Position numbers and translations under genes: made by a program. This document shows, in pieces, positions 1-11,145 of a DNA stretch of 64,000 bases. The notes beneath the pieces were generated by a model. The model had not been told where the DNA came from and ran no database searches. It saw only the letters and a list, made by a program, of their open reading frames with translations. The stretch is from Nymphalis io. Lineage: Eukaryota; Arthropoda; Insecta; Lepidoptera; Nymphalidae. The stretch covers positions 9,369,377-9,433,376 of the forward strand of contig NC_065902.1 of assembly GCF_905147045.1 (NCBI RefSeq), in the 5' to 3' direction. Positions within the stretch are counted from its first letter, which is position 1, and every line of letters begins with the position of its first letter.

Positions 1-800
1 TTTGAAAAAAAGAATGACGTGTAATTAACGCGGGAATATGGAACGTGACAACGCGGGATCTGAGGGAGCGTTTTTTTTTTTAATTTTTTTTAATTAGGCA
101 AGGGAAGGGTTTTATTGGCGAAGTGCGTTTTGTTTTGTATTGTCAAATGTTTATACCTACCAAGTTACATAGTTGTATTAGGACAATAATTACTAGTTTT
201 TGTTAAACACATCTTGGAAATTTCAATAATCTATAGAATATGTTGTATCATTTTGAATAACAAACAAAATAAAAACTGTGGATAACAAAAGTTTTTCGCT
301 TAGCATTCAAATTAAACGATTGGGTAAATTTTTAACGGTGTGATTAATTTGATGTATACTTTCGCTGTTTACTGTAGCGTAGGTTGGTAAATAAAAAATA
401 ATATTTTTTCGGGGACAATGACTGGTCGAAACGGCGATGATACATGATCCTCGTTTGGCTGGCTCGTGTATTTTTTTATTATTAAAAAATCACATTAACG
501 GCCTTCATTGGGGCGGCGATAAATAATGTCCTCCTTATTCAAATTTTTGTTTTTTGTTTAGCCCCCGCGTTATAAATGAGCTTATTTGGAAACGGCTAAA
601 ATGATAGCGAGATAAAAATGTATAAGGGCCTCTGTCAAAGAGAGGTAGCTCTGTGATCAAATGATTTAAATTGCGTTATGTTTTATATTATATACTTTTG
701 TATATTTTATCTGTGAGTTCCAAATTACTGTAATGAAATTTATATGCAGTGTTTTCAAAATGATATGACAATTTTAGATTTATAATTTTAAAATAATATT
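1..800. other. AT-rich non-coding sequence
   Basis: No reading frame, tRNA-like head or copy of the window's repeat families is visible. There are several homopolymer T runs and one moderately GC-rich stretch around 400-560. It may be intronic or intergenic; nothing further can be supported. Confidence 0.5.
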
Positions 801-804
801 TATA

Positions 805-930
805 CAAAGCGTACCAGTAGTAGCGCTTAGTGCAGGCCCGTCTGGTTGGGTACCACCCACTCATTAATTACCGTCAAACATCAACAATATGCTAATTTCC
901 GGTTTGAACTGGTAAGAAAGTAAGTTACAG
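805..930 (+). repeat. SINE-A, 5' part, degraded
   Basis: This matches the 5' third of SINE-A: a 'gtgcaggcccgtctgg' segment, then 'accacccactcatta', then a 'ccggtttgaa' segment. The central portion is scrambled and the 3' half is absent, so this is an old, broken copy. Confidence 0.6.
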
Positions 931-1239
931 CCTGTAGTATTAGGGAAGCTTTGAAGTTTATTCCATAACGTTACTTTAATCATAGTTGGTGCAAAATATG
1001 TGGCATTACATACAATTAGTAGATTCTATAAGAACAATCTCGAAACTCGATACAGAATATTATCATGAAATATCTGAATCTGATGTGGAATCCTGTTTTA
1101 TAATTTTTGTAACATTTAAAGTCGAGTAAGAGGCCGTAAGATGATTTTCAAAATTTCAGGAGACACGAAGTGAGTTCTTACAGAATTGCACAGGCGCTTA
1201 TAATAATTGCGCTCATTATACTCATTATATTTAACAGAT

Positions 1240-1442
1240 GGTAACACTCATCAGATATTCTACCGCAAAACAGCAATACTTCGTACTGTTGCGTTCCGGA
1301 TTAAAGGGTGAATGTGTCAGAGTAATTACAGGCACAAGGGACACAACATCTTCGTTCCCAAGATTGGTGACGTATTGGCGATGGTGACCACTTAACATCA
1401 GGTGGCCCATTTGCCCGTTAGTCTAACTATAACATAAAAAAA
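1240..1442 (+). repeat. SINE-A, 5'-truncated
   Basis: The copy starts inside the element at 'agatattctaccgcaaaac' and runs to the 3' end, including the 'gaccacttaacatcaggtgg' hairpin region and a short A-tail. 5' truncation is expected for a copy made by target-primed reverse transcription. Confidence 0.8.
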
Positions 1443-1461
1443 TACTACGGTGTAAGTATTT

Positions 1462-1583
1462 GACGATTTTAGGAAGATGGCGGGTGCTCAATGGATGCGA
1501 CTAGCACAGGACCAGGAGACCTGGCGCGCCTGTGAGGAGGCCTATGTCCAGCAGTGGATTAATGTGGGCTGAATATGATGATG
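1462..1583 (+). mobile_element. RTE LINE 3' fragment (5'-truncated)
   Basis: Positions 1474-1572 encode the last 32 residues of an RTE protein (MAGAQWMR...AYVQQWINVG, then stop). They align with the C-terminus of the full-length element at 19294-22356. After the stop comes an ATGATGATG-type tail. The 8-bp sequence AAGTATTT occurs on both sides (1454-1461 and 1584-1591) and is a probable target-site duplication. This is a dead-on-arrival insertion with no function of its own. Confidence 0.82.
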
Positions 1584-1591
1584 AAGTATTT

Positions 1592-2870
1592 ACAACATTG
1601 TACATATTATTATAGATATTGTCAAAAACGAAAATTTATTTACGATTGAAACTTATGGTGGAAGTACTTAGTTAACCGGTAGATGTGACGATTTTCCACA
1701 AAACGTAATATTCCCAGCGCTAAGAAAGAGACCCACTTATATCTGTCCTTGTCAATCATATCTGGTGTAGTGCGGATTCGTTATTGTGATTCTCGCTGAT
1801 TAACCGAGCCCACTTTTAAGGTAGAACACGCTGTAATTTAGGATACAAAATTAGTATTTATATTAATGTATATAACTCACCTGTTTATTAGTTAATAGAA
1901 AATTTAATTATATCTATTTTGTCTTGTATTGGTTATATAAATAACTAATTTATTTTATTTTATTGTTAATAAACGGAATTCTAAGACACCGAAATATATT
2001 TAGTATAAATTGCAGAAGTGTCATTGATGTTTTACTGCTGGTGAACATTCAGTTTTTAAATGGTTCTAAAGAAACGAACCAGATGTTGGTCCAAGGAATA
2101 GCATGAATTGATATATCGATAAAGAAATGAAATGACTCAAAAGAAGACGAATGAGGTTTTTCTCAGTAGAATCTACATTTAGAACCGGTGACTTTACGTT
2201 CAATTTAACTCTCAGAGTCGACTTGAATAAATAATATTTCATTTTTGAAATAAGTTTTGCAATTGATTAATAAAGCTTCAATCACGTAAAAAATGACAAT
2301 TACAAACAATATATACATCTTAAGGGACGCAACATAGTAAGCCAATCGAAAAACTAAAATCTCAATTAACCAATTAAAACGTCAGAATCGAAAACACACC
2401 ATAATCTCCCCATACATAATGTATGAAAATTAAAGAAATGCAATGAAACGATCGTCCCATTGTAGATAAACGGCCCATTTCCACTGTTACAATTGAATGA
2501 TGACGAGCCATTGTGACTATGTTTAGAAGATCCTGCACATAATGCCAGGATAGGTGCTGCCATTTGCTCCACTTAGTGCTATTATTATGCTTCACTAGGT
2601 CAGTATATGCGAATTGTAGAGATCTAGATGAGATTCAATGAAGGAACATTTTGCGATGTTGTTCGAGATGGTAATTTATATTATGTAAGCGCGAGTACGT
2701 CAGCTGCTCCCCCTGTATCATGTAGGAGATTATTTAGTCGCAGTGTACAAATCGAGCATCACTCGTGTTACTTTGTATCAAAAGTTCTTGATAATTGATA
2801 ATATATTTTTTTTCCGCTAAGACAATATCAAGACGAAACGATGCTATAATTAAATTTCACAAATATACAT
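1592..2870. other. AT-rich non-coding sequence
   Basis: No recognisable gene or repeat copy. Two overlapping minus-strand frames of about 70 codons near 2366-2595 resemble no family and have no supporting context. A somewhat GC-richer stretch at 2690-2780 is unexplained. Confidence 0.5.
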
Positions 2871-2883
2871 ATTACAATATATA

Positions 2884-2990
2884 TATTTTTTTTTATTTAA
2901 ACAGCCTGTTAATGTCCCACTGCTGAGCTAAGGCCTCCTCTCCCTTTTGAGGAGAAGGTTTGGAGCTTATTCCACCACGCTGCTCCAACA
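2884..2990 (-). repeat. SINE-B 3' fragment with TSD
   Basis: Only the 3' end of SINE-B is present (the 'cccactgctgagctaaggcc' block and the region just upstream of it). The 13-bp sequence ATTACAATATATA is repeated exactly at 2871-2883 and 2991-3003, a clear target-site duplication. The tail here is T-rich on the plus strand (A-rich in sense) rather than the usual pentanucleotide repeat. Confidence 0.85.
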
Positions 2991-3331
2991 ATTACAATAT
3001 ATAATAAAACAATATGAGCATTGATCGGTGTTAATGTATACGTGTATTTATATACACACAAAATAATAATATATAGAAACGAGAACCTACTAAGTTTCTT
3101 GTTGGAATTTGCATCCCAAATAAGTGGTAGGTTTAATTAAAATTATTCTTGTACTAAAAACATCTTTAAAATCGGCTCACTTGAATACGGTGAATAGTGA
3201 TTTTGATATTTGATTTTTTTTTAATCACGACATTCTCTTCCACGTTAACATGTTTTAAGTTATTTTTTTTTATCGTGAACCTTTTTTTTACATATCCTAA
3301 TAGTTCAATCTAATATACAGTTCAGTATAAT

Positions 3332-3650
3332 AGCCGAGATGGCCTAGTGGTTAAAACTCGTGAATCTTAATCGATGATCGTGGGTTCAAACCCGGGCAAG
3401 CACCACTGAATTTTCATGTGCTTAATTTTTGTTTATAATTCATCTCGTGCTTGACGGTGAAGGAAAACATCGTGAGGAAACCGGCATGTGTGTAATTTGG
3501 TTGAAATTCTGCCACATGTGTATTCTACCAACCCGCATGGAGCAGCGTGGTGGAATAAGCTTCAAACCTTCTCCTCAAAAAGGGAGAGAAGGCCTTAGCC
3601 CAGCAGTGGGACACTAACAGGCTGTTACTATACTAACTATACTACTCAGT
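3332..3650 (+). repeat. SINE-B, full length (tRNA-derived SINE)
   Basis: The copy begins with a tRNA-like head: GCCGAGATGGCCTAGTGG, where TGGCCTAGTGG is a Pol III A box, followed by GGGTTCAAACCC, a B box. It continues through the conserved body to 'agcccagcagtgggac' and 'caggctgttactatact', the pentanucleotide-like tail. A short frame at 3429-3617 lies inside this SINE and is not a gene. Confidence 0.9.
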
Positions 3651-3667
3651 CTAATATTACAAAGGAT

Positions 3668-3753
3668 AGTAACAGCCTGTTAATTTCCCACTGCTGGGCT
3701 AAGGCCTCCTCTCCCTTTTGAGGAGAAGGTTTGGAGCTTATTCATATTAATAT
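3668..3753 (-). repeat. SINE-B 3' fragment with 16-bp TSD
   Basis: An approximately 85-bp 3' fragment of SINE-B in reverse orientation. It is flanked by perfect 16-bp duplications, TAATATTACAAAGGAT, at 3652-3667 and 3754-3769. The fragment sits immediately downstream of a full-length SINE-B copy in the opposite orientation. Confidence 0.92.
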
Positions 3754-4256
3754 TAATATTACAAAGGATGGTATTTCTAAAACGACAAATATATATAACG
3801 GTTACGATATGTCCCTGATTCTATTCCGACTTAGGTCGATCAGCACTGGTTGTGGAAATATATTGGAAAGCAAGACGGCAACGATAACGTTTCGATTCGA
3901 TTGCGATAAAGTGTCAATTTGTTAGAGGAATTGCCTCTTGGAATTAATCACAAATTGTAAATGGTAAATTAACGTTTTAAATTGTATATATGTAATTTAT
4001 TTTGATAAGAATTTGATGTATATGTAAAAGCTGACACAGACTGTTTTTATTTTATTTTAGGCGAGATATGCAAATATTGTATAAGGTTTACAGCTATCAG
4101 TTATAAGTGTTGACGGCTTTCGCTTGGATATAACCGGAAAATTATCGATTGCGTACACATAATAAGCTGTATCTAATAAATATACAACATATAAATATAC
4201 TATTTTGTCTAAATCCGCCCTGAAGCAATAAACTATCATGATATGGGATACATCGG

Positions 4257-4540
4257 ACTTTTTTTTATAATATAGGTAGGCGGAAGAGCATATAGGCCAC
4301 CTGATAAGTGGTTACCAATGCACATAGACATTGGAATTGTAAGAAATGTTGACCATCGTTTACATCGCCAATGCGCCACTAACCTTGGGAACTAAGATGT
4401 TATGTCCCTTGTGCCTGTAATTACACTGGCTTACCCACTCAAACCGGAACACAACAATACCAAGTACTGCGGTTTTGCGGTAGAATATCTGATGAATGGC
4501 TACTTACCCAGACGATCTTGCACATAGCCTTACCAAAAGT
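4257..4540 (-). repeat. SINE-A, near full length
   Basis: From the T-run (the A-tail in sense) at 4258 through 'ggccacctgataagtgg' to 'cttgcacatagccttacca', this is the reverse complement of SINE-A with scattered substitutions. Confidence 0.88.
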
Positions 4541-4729
4541 GAACATACGATAAGGACTTATAGTTTTTGATTGAATTTAGAAAAACATAGAAATGATACC
4601 TCTTTATAATATTAGTATGATTCAGTGTACCAATGTACACTATAATTGGAGCTGCATGGTCGAGTAAGTTCCCAACCTTCACCTCTAAAGGAGATAAGAC
4701 CTTAGCTCTGCAGGATATTTTCAGGCTGT

Positions 4730-4980
4730 TACTACTTGTGCTTTGTGCAAGCCCATCTGGGTTTGTAGTGCCGCCGAACCGCAATTCTTACTATTGTTGT
4801 GTTCCGATTTGAAGTTTGAGTTACCCAGTTTAACCACAAGGAACATAACAGCTTAGTTCTCCAGCTTAGTGGCGCATTGAAGAAGTAAGGAATGGCTAAT
4901 ATTTTAGTATCTATGGTAGTGGGCACTTAGCATTGCATAGCGGGTTGCCCATTTGTCAGTTCACCTACGTTTTTAAAATA
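4730..4980 (+). repeat. SINE-A, degraded
   Basis: A sense-orientation SINE-A with many substitutions: 'gctttgtgcaagcccatctgg', 'attgttgtgttccg' and 'ggttgcccatttg' remain. The short frame at 4530-4784 on the other strand is a by-product of the two opposed SINE-A copies. Confidence 0.75.
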
Positions 4981-4984
4981 AACA

Positions 4985-5645
4985 CTAGACTTTTATAATA
5001 GTTATATATGGTATCTTTTTTATATCGTTTTTGGAAACGCTATTCAAGACTTGGTTGTTTGTTTTGTTTAATATATTATTTTATTTTTAAACATCAATAC
5101 CAATGTGTATGTCGAAGCCAGTGTAATTAACTAGTGACATGACATCGCTCGGAATTTTGTCAATCGTTTCAATACAATAATATCAGATTTACAATACAAT
5201 ATGTCGGAACAATTTCAGTTAAACTGTAATTGAACTGGATACATTCGGCGAAATTGTAGATTATCCTTTTTAATAAGCTTAATTTAATTTTAATAATATA
5301 AAATCACGGCTTTTACTCTGAGTTTTAATCATCAAAGCATCGAAATGTAAATAGCCTATAACATTTCATCCAAATAATCAAATGTTCATAGTTAACCTTA
5401 TTCAGACATATTTTTATATTATTTATACCAAAAAAGATTGATTACTTAATAGACCACAAGTATAGTATGTACTATGTAATGTAATATGTCTATAGACATG
5501 TTACTATTTATTTACGTAATTATTAGAATTTAAAAAAAAATTATATCTTATTGTTTTCATAAAACCACAATATGTTTTGTTGATAAATATCCTTCTAATC
5601 GATTCCAGTACAGATTAGACAACTGTGCTGTTATATTAAAATGAA
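4985..5645. other. AT-rich non-coding sequence
   Basis: No gene, SINE head or LINE fragment is visible. Composition is strongly AT-biased. Confidence 0.5.
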
Positions 5646-5649
5646 AAAA

Positions 5650-5795
5650 GTAAACTAACAGAAATGTCCCACTGCTGGGCTAAGACCTCTTCTTTTTGAG
5701 AAGGTTTGAAGTTCACTCCGCAACTTTGCTATAATATGGGCTCGGATACACGTGGCAGATTTTCATCTACAACATGCAGGTTTCCTCACGATGTT
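5650..5795 (-). repeat. SINE-B, 5'-truncated and degraded
   Basis: The reverse complement of the SINE-B 3' half is recognisable ('gtcccactgctgggctaag', 'gcaggtttcctcacgatg'). The tRNA-like head is missing. Confidence 0.8.
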
Positions 5796-5799
5796 TTAA

Positions 5800-6935
5800 T
5801 ATAAATAGTAAACAATATTAGTCTAATACTGTACTCTATACATAAACATCTAAAGAGTGTCCGTAAAGAGGTATCACAGTGCACATATTATAATGAAATC
5901 TAAATTAAAAAAATACTTGCAGTAAAAAAAACGGTTTTTTTCTTTTAGTTGAAGTGTCAACGGCTTATTTATTATAACTGGTACTCCCATGTTCTTTACT
6001 CTTGACATACAAGGTCGATGTCAAACGTCTTTGATTGATGAAAATAACCGCTCAGTTCTGAGTCACGTGGTGTAACGGGGATAACTTTTGCTGGACTATT
6101 TATAGTTTTATATTTATTATTAAATTTAAATATTATATTAAAAACGTTATTAATTTTTATAATGAAAAATCGTAAAATTACAAGACATGATAAGAAAAGC
6201 AAAACAAAAAATTTCGGCAGTTTTTCTCAGGTCAGGGTATTTTTATTCCGAACCCTTGGTACTTTCTTATTTGACAATCAATATGTACGTATAAAATAAT
6301 AATTTTTCTATGTTGAATAAAGCATTTTGATTTTTTTTTACGCAGAACAATGTCTGACGAATGAAATTTCTCAAATTGTATTTAAAAAAAATGTATATAA
6401 AAATTTTCCTATTATATTATAAGCAGGAACAATAAATTCACGGATATCAAGTCAATAGTCTAAATTTAAAGAGAGTGAAACTGCGAAGTGCAGCTACTTA
6501 CCTAATTAATTTTATATCAAAACCTTCTCCGTAATGCACTGCAATTTCTATCGCAGTATAAAAAAGACTCCTCATTCATTAGTTTATATATTCCCATTTC
6601 AATAAAAAAACATTATTAATAAAACAATTAAAATAGCATCTGTATTGCCAAATTAATTATAACAAAAAGTGTAAAAAATTGTTAGATGTAAACTGTATTG
6701 TATTGTAATTGCGATAATATTTAACATACATATGTCGCAATAACGTTTTAACAACGATAGCTCTAAGGCATATGAGGAACTATCGATGTGGAAGTCACAT
6801 GTTCCTTCCTTCGGGCTGTTGTCGTGGCCATTCCTCTTACATTATTATGTAGTAAGAAAGGTAATAGGATTATTTATTTACACATTTGTATACCATAGCC
6901 TTAAACAAATAAAAAATGCCTCGCTGTAAGGGTCA
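5800..6935. other. AT-rich non-coding sequence
   Basis: No supported gene. The minus-strand frame at 5996-6202 has no recognisable domain. A GC-richer stretch at 6765-6840 matches none of the repeat families seen here. Confidence 0.45.
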
Positions 6936-6937
6936 AT

Positions 6938-7205
6938 AAAAAGTTATTAGGTTTGTCTGTCGAAAATTCTCAGTAGCAACGCGGAGTCTGAAAACATTCG
7001 TCTGTCTCGGAAAGTAAATATAACTCTTGGTCTTGCACCTAAACACTTTCTGGTTGTGTCGGAATGTCTTCCCATTGGATTATGAGAGTAAGGGAGTATA
7101 AGTGCATCTATGTTTGCGCACACACCTGTACACTATAATATGTCCTGCGTAGTAGGCCAATCAATTTGCCCGCCGTGGTCGAAATCGGTCAGGAGGATTT
7201 CATCA
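6938..7205 (+). repeat. SINE-C, head missing
   Basis: This matches SINE-C from 'ttctcagtagca' through 'ttgcgcacacacctgtacactataatatg' to 'gccgtggtcgaaatcggtc' and 'aggaggatttcatcatcat'. The tRNA-like head is absent. Compare the complete copy at 22614-22990. Confidence 0.8.
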
Positions 7206-7860
7206 TCATTTCTTCCATGCTCTGCACTCGCGTTATGCGAAACAAATAAAAATTATTAATAATATAGACATGTTTAAGCTTTTTTCGTAAGTGAAGAAAC
7301 GAATAAAAAATGGCCACGCATAAAATTCCTAGAGACCAATTCAAGGTGGTGGTGATACTGAAAACATAGATAAAAGAAATATTTAGAAATGTATGTATGA
7401 CAAGTTGTACAACAAGACCACGTGAAAGCAATTAAAACGGCATCTTAAGGGGAACTATTGTAAGGGCTCGTTCAAACTGTATATATAATTTTAAAGATAG
7501 TTAACATATATATGTTTCTGATCATTTAAATTTGATTACATTTTTCAAGAGAAACTTCTATGGATGAGATAAGAGTAAAAGTTCAAGGTTGAATATGAAA
7601 CGTTTTTGCATTTGCAACGTATGTAAATGTAACGTTTCTTGTTGTGTACTGAGTTGTACGCGTTAATGTTTTTTTCGATATGGAATTACTACTTTGCGAA
7701 TTACAAATGTAAACTATCAAACTATTAATTTGTAACTACTATATTTTTATCGTCTCTTTCATTTTAAATAGTTGCAACTTGCATTAGGGCTTTTTCTTAA
7801 AGAAGATTTTTGTTGTAATAGATTTGAAAAATATGAAAATGTATTTTCTGTGGTATACAG

Positions 7861-8163
7861 TACAGTAACAGCCTGTTAATGTCCCACTGCTGGGCTAAGG
7901 CCCCCTCTCACTTTTTGAGGAGAAGGTTTGGAGCTTATACCAACACGCTGCTCCAATGCGGGTTAGTAGAATACTCATGTGGCATAATTTCAATGAAATT
8001 AGACACGTGCAGGTTTCCTCACGATGTTTGCCTTCACCGTCAAGCACGATATGAATTATAAACACAAATTAAGCACATGAAAATTCAGTGGTGCTTGGAC
8101 TGTTTAAACCCACGATCATAGGTTAAGATTCACGCGTTCTAACCACTAGGGCATCTAATTCTG
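7861..8163 (-). repeat. SINE-B, full length
   Basis: A complete reverse-orientation copy: 'cagtacagtaacagcctg' (tail, repeating TACAG on this strand) to 'ctaaccactagggcatct' (tRNA-like head). The B box is altered: the 'gcttggactgtttaaaccca' region has lost the canonical GGGTTCAAACCC, so this copy is probably not transcribable. Confidence 0.9.
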
Positions 8164-8164
8164 G

Positions 8165-8800
8165 CGCATATAATTATTTAATCTAATCATAATTATATAA
8201 GTCGTTTGCTATGAAATAAATATATACAAAAATTATATCTATTTACGTATTTACTTTAACTATGTACAAGTTTATTTTAGAGTAGTGGTTCTACTTAACT
8301 CACTTCCTATTCTTAGTAGGCCTGTTTATTTTGCATAATCGCTCGGGTTACTTCGTTTGAGTGGCTGTGTCGATAGCCAGTGCAAACAAACTGACCGAAC
8401 TAAATTTCAATATATCTGCTACTGAGTTTTGTAATGCCTGGCTACAAAAAAGTACTAAACCAATATACACAAAACTTATACCAAAAGATGCATCGCGTTT
8501 CGGAGAAAGCATCAGTATTTATTATAATTATATTATATTTAAATCCGCTTCGCTTTAAATTTAGACTATAAACGTGACAAGCCAGAATTTTTCGGTTTTA
8601 TTCAATTTAATTTACTTTGATATCAATTTACTTCATTGTCTTATAACATGAATTTAGTAATAAAGAAACGGATTTGCAAAATTTTCCAGTATACAATGTT
8701 TGGTTCTTAACCGACGGAAACTTATCATGTGTTGTCGGAAAGAAGTTCAGCATAGTTTTACATACATGTGGAATATGAAAGTTTTACTATATTATTATAT
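8165..8800. other. AT-rich non-coding sequence
   Basis: A 65-codon frame at 8361-8558 shows no recognisable domain and is not called. Nothing else is visible. Confidence 0.45.
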
Positions 8801-8870
8801 ACTAGTTTTCGCGCGCAGTTTCGTCTGCGTGTGATCAGGGTGGTCAAGTTTTAGGTATAAAAAAGTCGCC
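8801..8870 (-). mobile_element. Helitron-type 3' terminus, truncated
   Basis: ACTAGT followed by 'tttcgcgcgcagtttcgtctgcgtg' is, in the reverse complement, a short hairpin (GCAGACGAAACTGC) ending close to CTAG. This is the 3' signature of Lepidoptera non-autonomous Helitrons. The other end is not recognisable; a SINE-A fragment follows. Confidence 0.5.
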
Positions 8871-8871
8871 T

Positions 8872-8962
8872 TATTTATGTTGACGAGCAAATGGACCATT
8901 TAATGGTAAGTGGTCACTCAAAGACATTGGCGCTATAAGAAATATTAACCATTGTCTAATAA
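8872..8962 (-). repeat. SINE-A 3' fragment
   Basis: The segment 'gacgagcaaatggaccatttaatggtaagtggtcac' and the following 'gacattggcgctataag' match the reverse complement of the SINE-A 3' third. Confidence 0.7.
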
Positions 8963-9354
8963 CATAAATTTGGTAATAAAGAAGCTGGTTTTTATTTATT
9001 AGTAAGTCTTTTCGTTACGAAGTGCTGTCGGCCCGTCGGTCAGATAGTCTAACATGAGCCTAAGCAACGCAAAAATTGTCATTTTCGTGAATATGCATGA
9101 AGCAAATAATTTATATATCCTGTCAATGAGTTTTAGATTTATGGATAGAATTAATAAATTAATAACAAATATAAATCAGGTTTAGGTGAGATTTTTGTTT
9201 CCCTGTTTTATTAGATACATCAATTAATTTGAAATGATGTATGTGCGTTGAAAATATTTTAGAATTAAACGACCTGTTTTGTTTTACGAAATGTGTCATA
9301 CATTACAAACGAATTAATTATTTCGATTTTTATTATATTGTTTTATTTTTTGTA

Positions 9355-9541
9355 TTATTTTATTTAATAGGGAAGCGGACGAGTTGATGTCCAACTGATT
9401 GATGATGAGTGGTCACTACCGCTCATAAACATCGGCGCTGTTAGAAATATATATCCCTTAAATCAATATGCCACCTTGGAAACAAAGATGTTACGTCCCT
9501 TTGTGCATGTACTTATATTGGCTCACTGATCCTTAAAACCG
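9355..9541 (-). repeat. SINE-A 3' half, left arm of an inverted pair
   Basis: The reverse complement of the SINE-A 3' two-thirds, moderately degraded. It joins a sense-orientation copy at an ACCG overlap, forming a head-to-head inverted repeat with the next feature. Confidence 0.8.
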
Positions 9542-9720
9542 CAAAAAACAGCAGTACTTGGTATTGTTGTGTTCCGGTTTGAAGGCTGAGTGAGCCAGTG
9601 TAATTACAGGCACAAGGGACATAACATCTCAGTTCCCAAGGTTGGTGGCGCATTGGTGATGTAAGCGATGGTTAACATTTCTTACAATGCCAATGTCTAA
9701 GAGTCCAACAGAATTGAGTG
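9538..9720 (+). repeat. SINE-A, right arm of an inverted pair
   Basis: A sense-orientation SINE-A starting internally at 'accgcaaaa' and running past 'caatgtctaagag'. The 3' tail is missing. It is better preserved than the left arm. Confidence 0.85.
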
Positions 9721-9785
9721 TTAAGTAATTGCTCAATATTGTCGTTAAATTAATAACTGACGTTTCTTTGACGTTCTTTTGTTTA

Positions 9786-10083
9786 TTTTTTTTTTTTTTA
9801 TAGAATAGGAAGGCGGACGAGCATATGGGCCACCTGATGGTAAGTGGTGACCAACGCTCTTAGACATTGGCATTGTAAGAAATGTCAACCATCGCTTACA
9901 TATCCAATGCGCCACCAACCTTGGGAACTAAGATTTTATGTCCCTTGTGCCTGTAATTACACTGGCTCACTCACCCTTCAAACCGGAACACAACAATATC
10001 AAGTATTGCTGTTTTGCGGTAGAATATCTGATGAGCGGGTGGTACCTACCCAGACGAGCTTGCACAAAGCCCTACCACCAGTA
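9786..10083 (-). repeat. SINE-A, full length
   Basis: A complete reverse-orientation copy from the T-run to 'gcccTACCACCAGTA', the SINE-A 5' end. The 101-codon frame at 9844-10149 is a read-through of this repeat. The same pseudo-peptide recurs at every copy in this orientation and is not a gene. Confidence 0.93.
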
Positions 10084-10859
10084 AATTGTACCACAGTGTT
10101 TTCACATCGCATTACGTCTATTGCAAAACCCTTGGCATATTCAAAGTAGACGCTTGGCCAACAATGAACAAATGCCGCGTCTTTGAATTACGAAGTTGTT
10201 TCGCTTGAATGTCGTGACGACACTTTTGCGGTGTCGAACTATGGATGTCTTTATATACATATTTCTTTTTATTTGCGTTCGATTTTTGAACTGTAATATT
10301 TTTAAATGTAACGTTCTATTTATGAAATTGTTGTACAATTATTAGTCTGTGATCTTCAGAACGTAGACAATACATATTACATAGACAGTACCTATTGTGA
10401 TCTCTTATCACGGTCCGGCGGAATCATTTTAGCGCGTGTGTCCAGTGTGTAGCAACTACGTACTCTATAAATTATATTGTGTTCCAGGTTGTAATAACCT
10501 TTGGCGTTTTATATATATATGTTTCTTTGTTTATTTTTTATATAACAATTATTTGACGATTTTTATTCGATCATATAAAACAAAAGTATTTTTATTGTTG
10601 AACTTTGGTTAATTTTGTTTGGGTTTATTTACTATAGTGACTTTTAATTGAAAATAATCGTGTTATATTTCATTTATATATATTAATTTAATCCTTAAAA
10701 TGTAACTGATTTATATATTATATATTCACATAGATTTATACGTTTAGTTATAAAGAATGAAGACTCTTTTACAGTTCAATGAAAAAGCAACAACAATATA
10801 ACGCTTTTAAACAAAAGCTAACGTTTAAAAAGAAATGCAGAAAATATCGTCCAGGTTAT

Positions 10860-11145
10860 CGACAACTGGTTCGACATTTAAATTACGAGCGGGACCCATT
10901 TTTATCTGTTTTTTTCCCGTCGAGCCTAGGGGTGGCGCGTTTTTTTTCGCCTTACTTTTTTATCGAACGCTGCGAACGGTCCACTCTACAGCGTAGGGTT
11001 AAACGGTCGATATAGGCCTACTTGTGCGGGGCATCGACTTTCATAAAAGTAGTTTTAATTAATTTGTAGCCAGCCTGCCTAATTGATTGTCTCGCTGCTA
11101 CCTGTGAAGGTTACTTAGCGATTAATTGCAATTAGACTGATTAAA
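10860..11145. promoter_or_regulatory. candidate regulatory island with homeodomain-type sites
   Basis: Repeat-free sequence that is GC-richer than its flanks, with TTAATTAATT (11055-11064), TAATTGATTG (11080-11089) and the perfect palindrome TAATTGCAATTA (11123-11134). Clustered TAAT cores are typical homeodomain targets, but such motifs are common in AT-rich DNA. Function is inferred only from composition and clustering. Confidence 0.3.

Noticed and set aside
9844..10149. Recurrent ~65-100 aa frames beginning MRHQPWELR or similar (9844, 27833, 29120, 32184, 41297-41519, 44736)
   Set aside because: They are read-through of SINE-A in one orientation. The same peptide recurs at every well-preserved copy and ends in flanking sequence, so it is not a gene family.
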